A DNA stretch of 64,000 bases from Gemmatimonas sp. (GTDB lineage Bacteria; Gemmatimonadota; Gemmatimonadetes; Gemmatimonadales; Gemmatimonadaceae), in assembly GCA_011390885.1 (NCBI GenBank), contig JAABRO010000062.1, positions 62,001 through 126,000 on the forward strand. Direction: 5' to 3'. The position numbers and the translations under genes were made by a program. Numbering within the stretch: the first letter of the stretch is position 1; the number at the start of each line of letters is the position of its first letter. Under the pieces are notes generated by a model. It was not told where the DNA came from. It saw nothing but the letters and a program-made list of their open reading frames with translations, and searched no databases. Shown piece by piece: positions 11,414 to 18,476 of the stretch.

Positions 11414-12673
11414 TTACTCGCGCACCTGACCGGTTCCCACGACCACCCACTTGGCACACGTCAGCTCGTCGGCGCCCATGGGCCCGCGGGCGTGCAGCTT
11501 GTCGGTGCTGATGCCGATCTCGGCGCCCAGCCCATACTCGCCGCCGTCGGCCAGCCGCGTGGACGCGTTCCAGAGCACGCTGGCCGAGTCCACTTCGGTG
11601 AGGAAGCGCGCCGCTGTTTCCTCGTCCGAGGTCACGATGGCGTCGGAATGGCGCGATCCATGCGTGTTGATGTGTCGAATTGCTTCATCGGCGCTGTCCA
11701 CCACCTTCACGCCAAGGATGAGGTCGAGGTACTCCTCGTCCCAGTCGGCGTCGGTGGCGTGGGCGGCGTGGGGAAGGAGGGAACGGGCTCGTCCATCGGC
11801 GCGGAGCTCCACGCCGGCCTCGATCAGGCGCGCCCCGAGACGCGGCAGCAGGGAGCCGGCCACGTCGGCGTGCACGAGCAGGTGCTCCATGGCGTTGCAC
11901 ACCCCGGGGCGCTGCACCTTCGCGTTGAAGGCGATCTGCTCGGCCATGTCGAGGTCGGCCGCGGCGTCCACGTAGACGTGGCAGTTGCCGCGATAGTGCT
12001 TGAGCACGGGAATGCGGCTCTGCTCCACCACGGCACGAATGAGCCGCTCGCCGCCGCGCGGAATGACGAGATCGATCTCGCCGTCTCGCTGCAGCAGCTC
12101 GCCCACCACGGCGTGCTCCGGGCTGGTGATGACCTGCACCGCCGCCGCCGGCAGCGCGGAGCGCTCGAGGGCGGTGGTGAGCGCCACGCCCACCGCCGCG
12201 TTGGTGTGGCGCGCCTCCGAGCCGCCGCGCAGCAGCACCGCATTGCCGGCGCGCAGGCAGAGCGCGGCGGCCTCGGCGGTCACGTTGGGGCGCGCCTCGA
12301 AGATCATGAGGATCACGCCCAGCGGCACGCGCACGCGGGACACGGAGATGCCCGACGGCCCGGTGCGGTGGTCGAGCACGCGCCCCACCGGATCGGGGAG
12401 CATGGCGATGTGGTCGAGCCCGCGGGCCACGGCCTCGATGCGTGGCGCGTCGAGCAGCAACCGGTCGAGCTTCGACGCAGGCAGGCCGGCGGCGCGCGCG
12501 GCGTCGAGGTCGCGCGCGTTGGCGGCGGCGATGTCGGCCGATGCGTCGCGGATCGCGGCGGCCATGGCGGCGATGGCGCGCGTGCGGTCGGCGGCGCTGC
12601 TCCGCCGCAGCACGGTCGCAGCGTCGCGGGCGGCGTGCGCGAGGGCGGCGGTGTCCGTCCGGGTGTCCGTCAT
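11414..12673 (-). CDS. proA: Glutamate-5-semialdehyde dehydrogenase (gamma-glutamyl phosphate reductase)
   Basis: 419 aa, the usual ProA length. It catalyses NADPH-dependent reduction of gamma-glutamyl phosphate, the second step of proline synthesis. The catalytic Cys lies in VQRPGVCNAMEHLLVH (near residue 260), and the aldehyde-dehydrogenase-like N-terminal RVPLGVILMIFEARPNV is present. A GGAG ribosome site six bases before the ATG at 12673 supports the start. It follows proB by 31 nt and is co-transcribed with it. Confidence 0.97.
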   Translation of the reverse strand: MTDTRTDTAALAHAARDAATVLRRSSAADRTRAIAAMAAAIRDASADIAAANARDLDAARAAGLPASKLDRLLLDAPRIEAVARGLDHIAMLPDPVGRVLDHRTGPSGISVSRVRVPLGVILMIFEARPNVTAEAAALCLRAGNAVLLRGGSEARHTNAAVGVALTTALERSALPAAAVQVITSPEHAVVGELLQRDGEIDLVIPRGGERLIRAVVEQSRIPVLKHYRGNCHVYVDAAADLDMAEQIAFNAKVQRPGVCNAMEHLLVHADVAGSLLPRLGARLIEAGVELRADGRARSLLPHAAHATDADWDEEYLDLILGVKVVDSADEAIRHINTHGSRHSDAIVTSDEETAARFLTEVDSASVLWNASTRLADGGEYGLGAEIGISTDKLHARGPMGADELTCAKWVVVGTGQVRE

Positions 12674-12704
12674 GCGATCTCCAGGGCGCGCGCGTGGCGT
12701 GCGC

Positions 12705-13823
12705 TCATGTGCTGGTGCCGTTCAGGGTCACGAGGTTGTCGCGATGGATGACCTCCTCGTACTCCCGGCGGCCAAGAATGGATTCCACCTCGCTGCTGCG
12801 CTTGCCCATGATGCGGCGCACGTCGGCGGCGGCGTAGTTCACGAGCCCCTTGGCGATGGTGCGGCCGTCGGGGGCGCGCACGAGCACCGCGTCGCCGGCC
12901 AGGAAGTCGCCGGTGCAGGCGGTGATGCCGGGCGGCAGCAGGCTGCGGCCGCGCCGCTCGAGCGCCTCGACGGCGCCGGCGTCCACGTCGAGCGTGCCGG
13001 CCTCGCGCACCGACCAGGCAATCCAGCGCTTGCGGTGATCGAGCGTGCCGCCGGCCGGCATGAAGAGGGTGCCCACCGTCTCGCCGGCGAGGATGGCGTC
13101 GAGCGTGTCCTCCTTGCCGTGCGCGACCACGAGCGCGCCGCCGCGCCGCGTGACCTGCCGGGCCGCCTCGAGCTTGCTGCGCATGCCGCCGCTGCCGTAG
13201 CCCTGCGTCTTGCCACCGCGAATGAGCCCTTCCACCTCGGGCGTGATGCCGGTGACCTCGTCGAGCTTGGTGTCGCCGTCGTAGAGGCCGTGCACGTCGG
13301 TGAAGAGTACGGTGAGGTCGGCGTCGACGGCGTTGGCCACGAGGGCCGCGAGCAGGTCGTTGTCGCCGAAGCGGATCTCGTCCACCGAGACCGTGTCGTT
13401 CTCGTTGATGATGGGGAGCGCACCGGCCTCGCGCAGTGCGTGCAGGGCATTGCGCAGGTTGAGGTAGCGGCGGCGGTCCTGGAAGTCGCCGTGCGTGAGC
13501 AGCACCTGGGCCGCATGCACGCCGAGGGGGGCGAGCAGGCTGATGTACTGCTGCATGAGATGGCTCTGGCCCACGGCGGCGGCGGCCTGCAGCTGCGGAA
13601 TGGTGCTGGGGCGGTCGGTGTAGCCGAGCCGCGGCCAGCCGAGTCCGATGGCGCCGGAGCTGACGAGCACGACGAAGCGGCCGGCGCGCTGGGCGCGCAC
13701 GAGTTCATCGACGCGCTGGGCGAGGCGGTCGCGGTCGATCTCGCGCGGGTTCGCGAGCAGCGCGCGCGTGCCGAGCTTGACGACGATGGTGCGGGCGTTC
13801 GACAGGGAGGTGCGGCCGCTCAT
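12705..13823 (-). CDS. proB: Glutamate 5-kinase with PUA domain
   Basis: 372 aa: amino-acid kinase domain (about 10-260) followed by a C-terminal PUA domain, as in E. coli ProB. Recognisable motifs are VVKLGTRAL near residue 14, LVSSGAIGLGW near 53, INENDTVSVDEIRFGDND near 138 and KTQGYGSGGMRSKLEAA near 205. It phosphorylates glutamate to start proline synthesis; in characterised enzymes proline feedback-inhibits it. It is the first gene of proBA. Its upstream flank (13824 onward) abuts the cassette array described at 14120-18497. Confidence 0.97.
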   Translation of the reverse strand: MSGRTSLSNARTIVVKLGTRALLANPREIDRDRLAQRVDELVRAQRAGRFVVLVSSGAIGLGWPRLGYTDRPSTIPQLQAAAAVGQSHLMQQYISLLAPLGVHAAQVLLTHGDFQDRRRYLNLRNALHALREAGALPIINENDTVSVDEIRFGDNDLLAALVANAVDADLTVLFTDVHGLYDGDTKLDEVTGITPEVEGLIRGGKTQGYGSGGMRSKLEAARQVTRRGGALVVAHGKEDTLDAILAGETVGTLFMPAGGTLDHRKRWIAWSVREAGTLDVDAGAVEALERRGRSLLPPGITACTGDFLAGDAVLVRAPDGRTIAKGLVNYAAADVRRIMGKRSSEVESILGRREYEEVIHRDNLVTLNGTST

Positions 13824-14119
13824 GCGGCGGGTCCTGGGAGCGAGGGGATCGTGATGGCGGCGCCGGCGGCGGCGGGTCTGCTATTACGCGGCGGGAGGGG
13901 CGGGTGCTGGCGGGTGCGGGCAGGCCTCGAGACGAGGCGTTTCGAGTGGAGGGATCCGCATGCGGCGCTGCTCGGCGGCGATCGGCCTTATGCCGCGATA
14001 TGTGCAGCATAGCGCGGTGCAACGGAGTCGGGCGCTTGCCGCGGAAGTCGTTGAACGTAGCTTGGTTGCGGGGCGGCGGATGACGTGCGGGACGGCGCGT
14101 TATGCCGCAGCGATGCGTG
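13824..14119. other. Non-coding stretch upstream of proB, with a possible decayed attC-like remnant
   Basis: No gene is supported here. It must carry the proBA promoter on the minus strand. Bases 14007-14105 begin with GCATAGCGCGG and end with CGCGTTATGC, roughly inverted, with a GGCGCTTGCCG in between that resembles the L'' box of the sites downstream. The inner arms do not pair well, so this may be a worn-out attC or a former attachment site rather than a working one. Confidence 0.35.
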
Positions 14120-14169
14120 ACATAACACCTCGCTTGCAGTGATTCCCTGCAGTCCAGTTCACGTTATGC
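14120..14169 (+). other. attC-like site a (short), upstream boundary of cassette 1
   Basis: Only 50 bp. CATAAC at 14121-14126 pairs with GTTATG at 14163-14168, and TGCAG at 14135-14139 pairs with CTGCA at 14147-14151 around a 7-nt loop. R' reads GTTATGC. The site has no long central extension, unlike the others. Confidence 0.65.
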
Positions 14170-14317
14170 GGACCAGATCGCATCGTATCACGACACGTTT
14201 CACCCGCACGGTCCAGCCATCGTGGACGGAACGCCGCGCGCCACTGGCGTGGAGCCCGCGTGGAGCAGAGCCGTGCGGAATTCGACCATGTTGCGAACGC
14301 CAACCTTCGGAGCGCGT

Positions 14318-14827
14318 GTGGATTGGAACGCCGTAAGTGCGATTGGAAGCATTGCCGGTGCAATTGGGGTCATCGCAACCCTGGTTTATGTATCCAGGCA
14401 GATCCGAGACCAGAACCGCGCGCTGCAAACCACCATCCGCGACTCCGCCTTTCAGCAGTTGCAGTCGTGGAACTACCAGCTCATTGCCGACCGCGAATTG
14501 GCGCACCTGTTCCAGCGCGGGGCCATGCAGGCAGACTGGAGTACCCTAGACGAACAGGACCGCGCCCGTCTTGTCCACGTGCTCTACAGCTTCTTCAAAG
14601 TCTTTGAAAACATCTACCTCCACGCCGTCGACGGTTCCGTCGATCGACAGGTATGGGACCGTAACTGCACGGTGTTCTTTGCCTACGCTAAGCAGCCGGG
14701 TTGCCGGTTCTACTGGCAACAGCGCAAGGACACCTTTGACCCGCGTTTTCGTGCGGTCCTCGAAGGGGACCTGAGGACCGAGGTGCTTCCAGGATCGCAG
14801 TTCATCGGTATGGCTGTTCAGTCCTAA
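14318..14827 (+). CDS. Cassette 1: membrane-anchored protein of unknown function
   Basis: 169 aa from the GTG at 14318, chosen because CGGAG ends five bases before it and because it puts the hydrophobic segment (SAIGSIAGAIGVIATLVYV) at the very N-terminus, right after VDWN. An in-frame ATG at 14288 is the alternative. The single N-terminal membrane helix is followed by a soluble helical domain with no catalytic motif I recognise. Short proteins with an N-terminal WNAxSAIG-type helix followed by a QIRxQNRAL-like coil are familiar as unassigned proteins of environmental bacteria. It is the sole gene of its cassette and ends 42 bp before site b. Confidence 0.75.
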   Translation: MDWNAVSAIGSIAGAIGVIATLVYVSRQIRDQNRALQTTIRDSAFQQLQSWNYQLIADRELAHLFQRGAMQADWSTLDEQDRARLVHVLYSFFKVFENIYLHAVDGSVDRQVWDRNCTVFFAYAKQPGCRFYWQQRKDTFDPRFRAVLEGDLRTEVLPGSQFIGMAVQS

Positions 14828-14869
14828 CGCGGTGCGTTGGCAGTGAGCATCAGATGCTCGGCTTTCGCC

Positions 14870-14966
14870 GCATAACGAAGCTTGCTGCCGACGGCCACTA
14901 TTTGGCAGCGCGGGCTGCGCCCGCGCGTTCTATCTGGAGTGTCCGCAGCAGAAGCACACGTTATGC
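14870..14966 (+). other. attC site b (end of cassette 1)
   Basis: 97 bp. R'' GCATAAC (14870-14876) is the exact complement of R' GTTATGC (14960-14966). L'' GCTTGCTGC (14880-14888) pairs with L' GCAGCAGAAGC (14945-14955), leaving two unpaired bases. A perfect 8-bp apical hairpin lies at 14908-14915/14919-14926. This is the best preserved site of the array. Confidence 0.85.
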
Positions 14967-15004
14967 GAACGCCGCCGGCATTGACGCGTGTCACGTTACG
15001 CGTT

Positions 15005-15016
15005 ACACTCCAGTGT
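15005..15016 (+). promoter_or_regulatory. Candidate HigA operator overlapping the higB start
   Basis: ACACT-cc-AGTGT, a perfect 5-bp inverted repeat overlapping the GTG start of higB, preceded by a repeated GTTACGC/GTTACAC stretch (14994-15008). HigA-type antitoxins autorepress through palindromes at the promoter. The assignment is by position only. Confidence 0.4.
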
Positions 15017-15296
15017 GATCAAGACCTTCGCTGACCGGCAGACCGAGGAGCTGTTCCGCACGGGCAAGGCCAAGAAGGTGCCTGCCGATGTCGCCCGGCG
15101 TGCACTTCGGAAGCTCGAGGCCGTCGATGCGGCGGTACAGGTCTCCGACCTCAAGGTACCCCCTGGCAATCGTCTGCACGCGCTCAAAGGCGATCGCGCC
15201 GGGCAGCACGCCATCTCCGTGAACGACCAATGGCGCATCTGCTTTCGGTTCACCGAGGGAGATGCCTACGATGTCGAGTTCTGCGATTACCACTAG
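15015..15296 (+). CDS. higB: Cassette 2: HigB-type RelE-superfamily toxin
   Basis: 93 aa from the GTG at 15015, which begins MIKTFADRQTEELF, the typical N-terminus of the family. An in-frame GTG at 14988 would add nine residues. HigB toxins are small RelE-fold ribosome-dependent mRNA endonucleases. The family core RLHALKGDRAGQHAISVNDQ (about residues 52-71), WRICFRF and the C-terminal DVEFCDYH are present. Its stop is 12 nt before higA, in the reverse toxin-antitoxin order typical of higBA. It is carried on its own cassette (14961-15748). Toxin-antitoxin cassettes are a known feature of large chromosomal integrons, where they are thought to stabilise arrays. The toxin appears intact. Confidence 0.93.
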   Translation: MIKTFADRQTEELFRTGKAKKVPADVARRALRKLEAVDAAVQVSDLKVPPGNRLHALKGDRAGQHAISVNDQWRICFRFTEGDAYDVEFCDYH

Positions 15297-15308
15297 CTGG
15301 AGCGTACC

Positions 15309-15623
15309 ATGAGCATCCCCCACACCAAGCCGCTCGAGCGGCGCCCGATTCACCCCGGGGAGATCCTGCGCGAGGATTTCCTTCCCGAGTACGAGCTCTC
15401 GGTCAAGACACTCGCGGAGGCGCTCGGCGTGTCACGGCAGTCCGTCAACGAGTTGCTCCGCGAGCGGCGCGCGGTGAGCCCCGAGATGGCACTGCGCTTG
15501 GGCAAGCTCTTCGGCACCTCGCCGGAGTTCTGGCTCAACCTGCAGCGCAATGTCGACCTCTGGGACGCGGCACGCGGGCTCAAGCGCGAGATTGCGCACA
15601 TTCACCCCCTGCAAGTCGCATAA
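15309..15623 (+). CDS. higA: Cassette 2: HigA-type XRE antitoxin
   Basis: 104 aa HigA/VapI-type antitoxin. A conserved N-terminal RRPIHPGEILREDFLPE (near residue 11) is followed by a helix-turn-helix of the XRE class (LAEALGVSRQSVNELLRERR, about 35-54) and the tail SPEFWLNLQRNVDLWDA. It neutralises HigB and represses the operon. CTGGAG lies six bases before the ATG at 15309. The TAA stop sits inside the R'' box of site c (15618-15624), so the gene runs directly into its attC, as in a compact cassette. A decayed second copy lies at 18143-18476. Confidence 0.95.
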   Translation: MSIPHTKPLERRPIHPGEILREDFLPEYELSVKTLAEALGVSRQSVNELLRERRAVSPEMALRLGKLFGTSPEFWLNLQRNVDLWDAARGLKREIAHIHPLQVA

Positions 15624-15754
15624 CGACGCTTGCTGCTGATGAACGCGGTGCGGTCGCAGTGGTGGGGCGGCCGCATTATCGACCATAAGATGGTCTAGCG
15701 GCCGCCCCACCACTGCTTTCTATTGAAGCGTTCACGCAGAAGCAAACGTGCGAC
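15618..15754 (+). other. attC site c (end of the higBA cassette), with long perfect hairpin
   Basis: R'' GCATAAC at 15618-15624 overlaps the higA stop. L'' GCTTGCTG is at 15628-15635, L' CGCAGAAGC at 15735-15743 and R' GTGCGAC at 15748-15754, where GTT would be expected. The centre holds a perfect 19-bp inverted repeat (15656-15674 with 15698-15716) enclosing a second perfect 6-bp hairpin (15681-15686/15690-15695). GAACGC/GCGTTC (15641-15646/15728-15733) pair between the two levels. Confidence 0.82.
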
Positions 15755-15770
15755 ATGCGACAAATACTAG

Positions 15771-15974
15771 ATGCTTGACCCACGCGTACGAGAGACGTTG
15801 TTGGCGCTTCGTGCGGAGCGAATGACCGTTGAGGAGGCCGCGCAGTCGCTCCTCGCGGTGCGGCGTGAGACCGGTTGTCTGTCCCTCATGGTGTCCGCCG
15901 GCAGTAGCGCCACCGAGCGAGCGCTGGTCGATCGGTACACCGCGTTGGCAACAGCCGAGTTCGGCACCCCGTAG
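15771..15974 (+). CDS. Cassette 3: small protein of unknown function
   Basis: 67 aa, starting 23 bp after the cassette boundary at 15748 and ending just before site d. The sequence (MLDPRVRETLLALRAERMTV... to ...VDRYTALATAEFGTP) looks soluble and helical, with no motif I recognise. The only support is position: it is the sole plausible plus-strand gene of a 334-bp cassette. There is no clear Shine-Dalgarno. It could be a real small cassette protein or a spurious frame. Confidence 0.5.
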   Translation: MLDPRVRETLLALRAERMTVEEAAQSLLAVRRETGCLSLMVSAGSSATERALVDRYTALATAEFGTP

Positions 15975-15985
15975 CGCGGTGCGAT

Positions 15986-16088
15986 GTCGAACAGGGCGCT
16001 GGTGCTGTCGAACGCGGATGAAGGGAGCAGCGGCAGCGCCGCCGCGTTCTATTCGGAGCGTTCGCAGCACACCGCCAGCACGTAAGCC
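15986..16088 (+). other. attC-like site d (end of cassette 3)
   Basis: R'' GTCGAAC (15986-15992), L'' GCTGGTGCTG (15998-16007), L' CAGCAC...CCAGC (16065-16079) and R' GTAAGCC (16082-16088). L'' and L' pair along 10 bp once five bulged bases in L' are skipped. GAACGC (16010-16015) pairs with GCGTTC (16058-16063), and a short GCGGC/GCCGC hairpin caps the site. It differs in sequence from sites b, c, e and f but has the same layout. Confidence 0.7.
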
Positions 16089-16114
16089 GGCAACAGATTC
16101 TTAGGAGCGATCCC

Positions 16115-16579
16115 ATGGACGCACGGCTCTGCCTAGCGTTACTCGTCGTGATTCCCATTGCCACTGGGAGCGCTCAGCAGCCTGCCTCGAGTGACAGCAG
16201 TGTGATTGCGGCTCTTGAACACCGCGTCGAACGCGCGACAATGGAACGCGACGCGGCTTTCCTCGATAGCGCGTACGCTCCCTCGTTCCGATTCAAGCAT
16301 TCGACGGGATTAATCGAGGAACGCGGCCCACTCCTCGCCACAATGCGCCTCCCCGCAGCGAGCGCGATACTCGAACGGAGCGTCGACTCGCTCGATGTCG
16401 AAGTCCACGGCGACATCGCGCTCACGACCGGTCGCATTCACGTTCGCAGGGACGTGGCGAATCCTCGCTGGCGGGAGTACACCGTCCGTTATGCGCGCGT
16501 CTACGTGCGGTCGGCCGGCCGGTGGCAGCTCCTCACGCATCATTCCACCGGAGAGACCACGGGACCGCTGGAGCGGTGA
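16115..16579 (+). CDS. Cassette 4: secreted NTF2-like (DUF4440-type) protein
   Basis: 154 aa. AGGAG lies seven bases before the ATG at 16115. A signal peptide (MDARLCLALLVVIPIATGSAQ) is followed by an NTF2-like alpha+beta fold: an N-terminal helix with AALEHRVERATMERDAAFLD, and C-terminal strands including EYTVRYARVYVRSAGRWQLL. This matches the DUF4440/SnoaL-like pattern common in exported proteins of unknown role. Ligand or enzymatic function is unknown. Its signal peptide ends in ...SAQ like those of chromosomal genes in this window, which suggests the cassette is at home in this lineage. Confidence 0.8.
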   Translation: MDARLCLALLVVIPIATGSAQQPASSDSSVIAALEHRVERATMERDAAFLDSAYAPSFRFKHSTGLIEERGPLLATMRLPAASAILERSVDSLDVEVHGDIALTTGRIHVRRDVANPRWREYTVRYARVYVRSAGRWQLLTHHSTGETTGPLER

Positions 16580-16616
16580 GCCGCCGAAACCTCGCAGGTG
16601 CCAGGTCGCGCTTGCC

Positions 16617-16756
16617 GGCTAACGACGCTTGCTGACTGATGGCCGTTCGTCGGAAGCAGCGGCGGGGCCGCCGCTCTATTGCCCAGGGCAGGGTGTTTGC
16701 GGCGGCCCCGCCGACGCGTCTTATCTGAACGGCCACAGCAGAAGCAAACGTATTTT
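16617..16756 (+). other. attC site e (end of cassette 4)
   Basis: R'' GGCTAAC (16617-16623), L'' GCTTGCTG (16627-16634), L' CAGCAGAAGC (16736-16745) and R' GTATTTT (16750-16756). The centre has perfect 8-bp (16641-16648/16727-16734) and 15-bp (16660-16674/16699-16713) inverted repeats. Its R'' extended to GCCGGCTAAC matches the complement of the cassette's first bases GTAAGCCGGC at 9 of 10 positions. Confidence 0.82.
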
Positions 16757-16765
16757 CGACGCGCG

Positions 16766-18016
16766 ATGGTCTCCGCCAGCACTTCTTCCCCCACGCACCC
16801 AACCAAAGCGAGGCGTCGGTTGCGGCAGCTACCGCTGGTGATCATTGCACTCCTGCTCCCTGCCGTCGCTGCCGTCGGGCAGCAGTCGCCGACCAGGGAC
16901 ACCAGCTTCTGGGCCCGTCGTGACACCGTACTCTCGCCGCTGACCAGCACCCGGTCGGTCCGGATCGCCATCTGGGACAGCGGCGTCGACACGACGCTGT
17001 TCCCGGGAAGGCTCGCGCGCGACGAACGTGGGCGGGTGCTCCTGCGAGGGTACGACGCACACAAGAGGCGCCAAGACCTGCCGATGGCGGTCTTGCCGCC
17101 GCACCTGCTGGGTCGCACCGACGAGCTGAACGGATACCTGATCGCATACGACGATGCCGAAGCTGGCATCGAGTCGGAACGGGTGGTGGCGCTTGCTGCG
17201 CGTGTTGACGCGCTCGCGCCAGATGATCGGCGGAAGCTCGAGGATGCAATCGGTGAGTGGAGCGGCTTCGCCCACGGCACCGGCGTCACCGACATCGCGC
17301 TCACCGGCGGGACGCCCGCGGAGGTCGTCATTGCACGGATGGAGTGGTGGCACGGCTCCCCACCGGTCCCCTGCTGGAGCCGTGAGCTGGCGGTGCGTGA
17401 GGCGGAGTCGATCGGCGACCTGCTCGCATTCGTGGTCGGCGCCGGTGCGCGAGTCGTCAACATGTCGTGGAACCGCGCCGAGCACTCGTACCTCGGCAAT
17501 CTCGCGGAGTGTGCACCGGAGATGCCCGCCGAGGAACGCCGCGCGCTCGCCCGCTTTACCGTGGACACGATTCGTGCGGTGTTGCAGCAGGGCATGCGCA
17601 GCGCGCCCCAAGTGCTGTTCGTGGGCGCGGCGGGCAATGCGGGCACATCCCTCGAAGCCGCGAATCCCGCCACGCGCTTCTCGCTACCGAACTTTCTGCT
17701 CGTCGGCGCGGTGGACAGCGCAGGGGCGCGCGCGCGCTTCACCAACACCGGCCCGGAGGTGACGCTGTTCGCCAATGGGTTCCGCGTTCCAGCGCGGTTG
17801 CCTGGTGGGACCTTCTCGTTCCCGTCAGGGACATCGATGGCAGCACCCCTTGTCACGAGAGCTGCGGCGATGGTGCTCGCAGTGAACCCTGCACTGACGG
17901 GAGCAGAGCTTCGCCGGCTCCTCGAGGCCACCAGCAGTGCCAACGCGACGGGGGACCGTCTCCTGCACACGGCGCGCGCGGTACGCGCCGCGCGGGGAAC
18001 CGTGCCTGGCAGATGA
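16766..18016 (+). CDS. Cassette 5: secreted S8 (subtilisin-family) serine peptidase
   Basis: 416 aa from the ATG at 16766, which begins a basic N-terminus and a hydrophobic signal segment (LPLVIIALLLPAVAAVGQQ, residues 22-40). The subtilase triad is complete: Asp71 in IWDSGVD, His170 in FAHGTGV, Ser357 in PSGTSMAAP, with the oxyanion Asn291 in GAAGNAGT. A long insertion of about 100 residues separates Asp and His. There is no obvious propeptide and no C-terminal extension after the catalytic domain. It is exported, probably periplasmic or extracellular. At 1.4 kb this is a large cassette cargo, and it is the sole gene between sites e and f. Confidence 0.9.
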   Translation: MVSASTSSPTHPTKARRRLRQLPLVIIALLLPAVAAVGQQSPTRDTSFWARRDTVLSPLTSTRSVRIAIWDSGVDTTLFPGRLARDERGRVLLRGYDAHKRRQDLPMAVLPPHLLGRTDELNGYLIAYDDAEAGIESERVVALAARVDALAPDDRRKLEDAIGEWSGFAHGTGVTDIALTGGTPAEVVIARMEWWHGSPPVPCWSRELAVREAESIGDLLAFVVGAGARVVNMSWNRAEHSYLGNLAECAPEMPAEERRALARFTVDTIRAVLQQGMRSAPQVLFVGAAGNAGTSLEAANPATRFSLPNFLLVGAVDSAGARARFTNTGPEVTLFANGFRVPARLPGGTFSFPSGTSMAAPLVTRAAAMVLAVNPALTGAELRRLLEATSSANATGDRLLHTARAVRAARGTVPGR

Positions 18017-18041
18017 ACGTAGCGGGGTCAGGCGTGCCGCG

Positions 18042-18142
18042 AGATCACGACGCTTGCTGCCGACGAGCGCAGGTATTGAAGTTCGCCGAGGCCCCACAAC
18101 CGCATTTCATGGGAGCGCCCGCTGCAGAAGCCGGCGTTGGGC
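18042..18142 (+). other. attC site f (end of the S8 peptidase cassette)
   Basis: R'' AGATCAC (18042-18048, CAC instead of AAC), L'' GCTTGCTGC (18052-18060), L' GCTGCAGAAGC (18121-18131) and R' GTTGGGC (18136-18142), which fits the GTTRRRY consensus exactly. The centre is not strongly palindromic. Confidence 0.72.
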
Positions 18143-18476
18143 GCCATCGCAGAGAAGAACGCATTCCAGAAGCTCGTTTCGGCGTTCCGGCTGACGCTTA
18201 CGTTCGAGGTCGAGTTCTGCGACGACCACGAGCTGGAGTACGGCGCGATGAGCATCCCGAATACGCGGCCTCGTGAACGGCGACCGATTCACCCTGGCGA
18301 GATTCTTCGCGAGGAGTTCCTGCCCGAGTAGGGGCTCTCGGTCACTGCGGCTCGGCAAGCTCTTCGGAAACACGCCCGAGTTCTGGCTCAACGTGTAGCG
18401 CAACGTCGACGTGGGGGAGGCGGCGCGCGGTCTCGAACGCGAAATCGCGCAGATCCAGCCGCTACAGGTCGCATGA
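18143..18476 (+). pseudogene. Cassette 6: decayed second higBA copy
   Basis: From ATG 18248 the frame reads MSIPNTRPRERRPIHPGEIL and on to FLPE, nearly identical to the intact HigA at 15309, then hits a TAG at 18329. The region coding for the helix-turn-helix is missing (roughly 29 codons) and the frame shifts. From about 18347 it resumes as LRLGKLFGNTPEFWLNV, then has a second TAG at 18396, and continues to ...IQPLQVA and TGA. Just upstream, VEFCDDH then ELE matches the HigB C-terminus with its stop codon changed to Glu. This is clearly a dead paralogue of the higBA cassette in the same array. Confidence 0.85.

Noticed and set aside
15618-15754. Reading the 19-bp inverted repeat as a simple transcription terminator
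   Set aside because: It lacks a T run and sits inside the outer pairing of an attC-like site with R and L boxes on both sides. A terminator effect is possible but does not explain the whole element.
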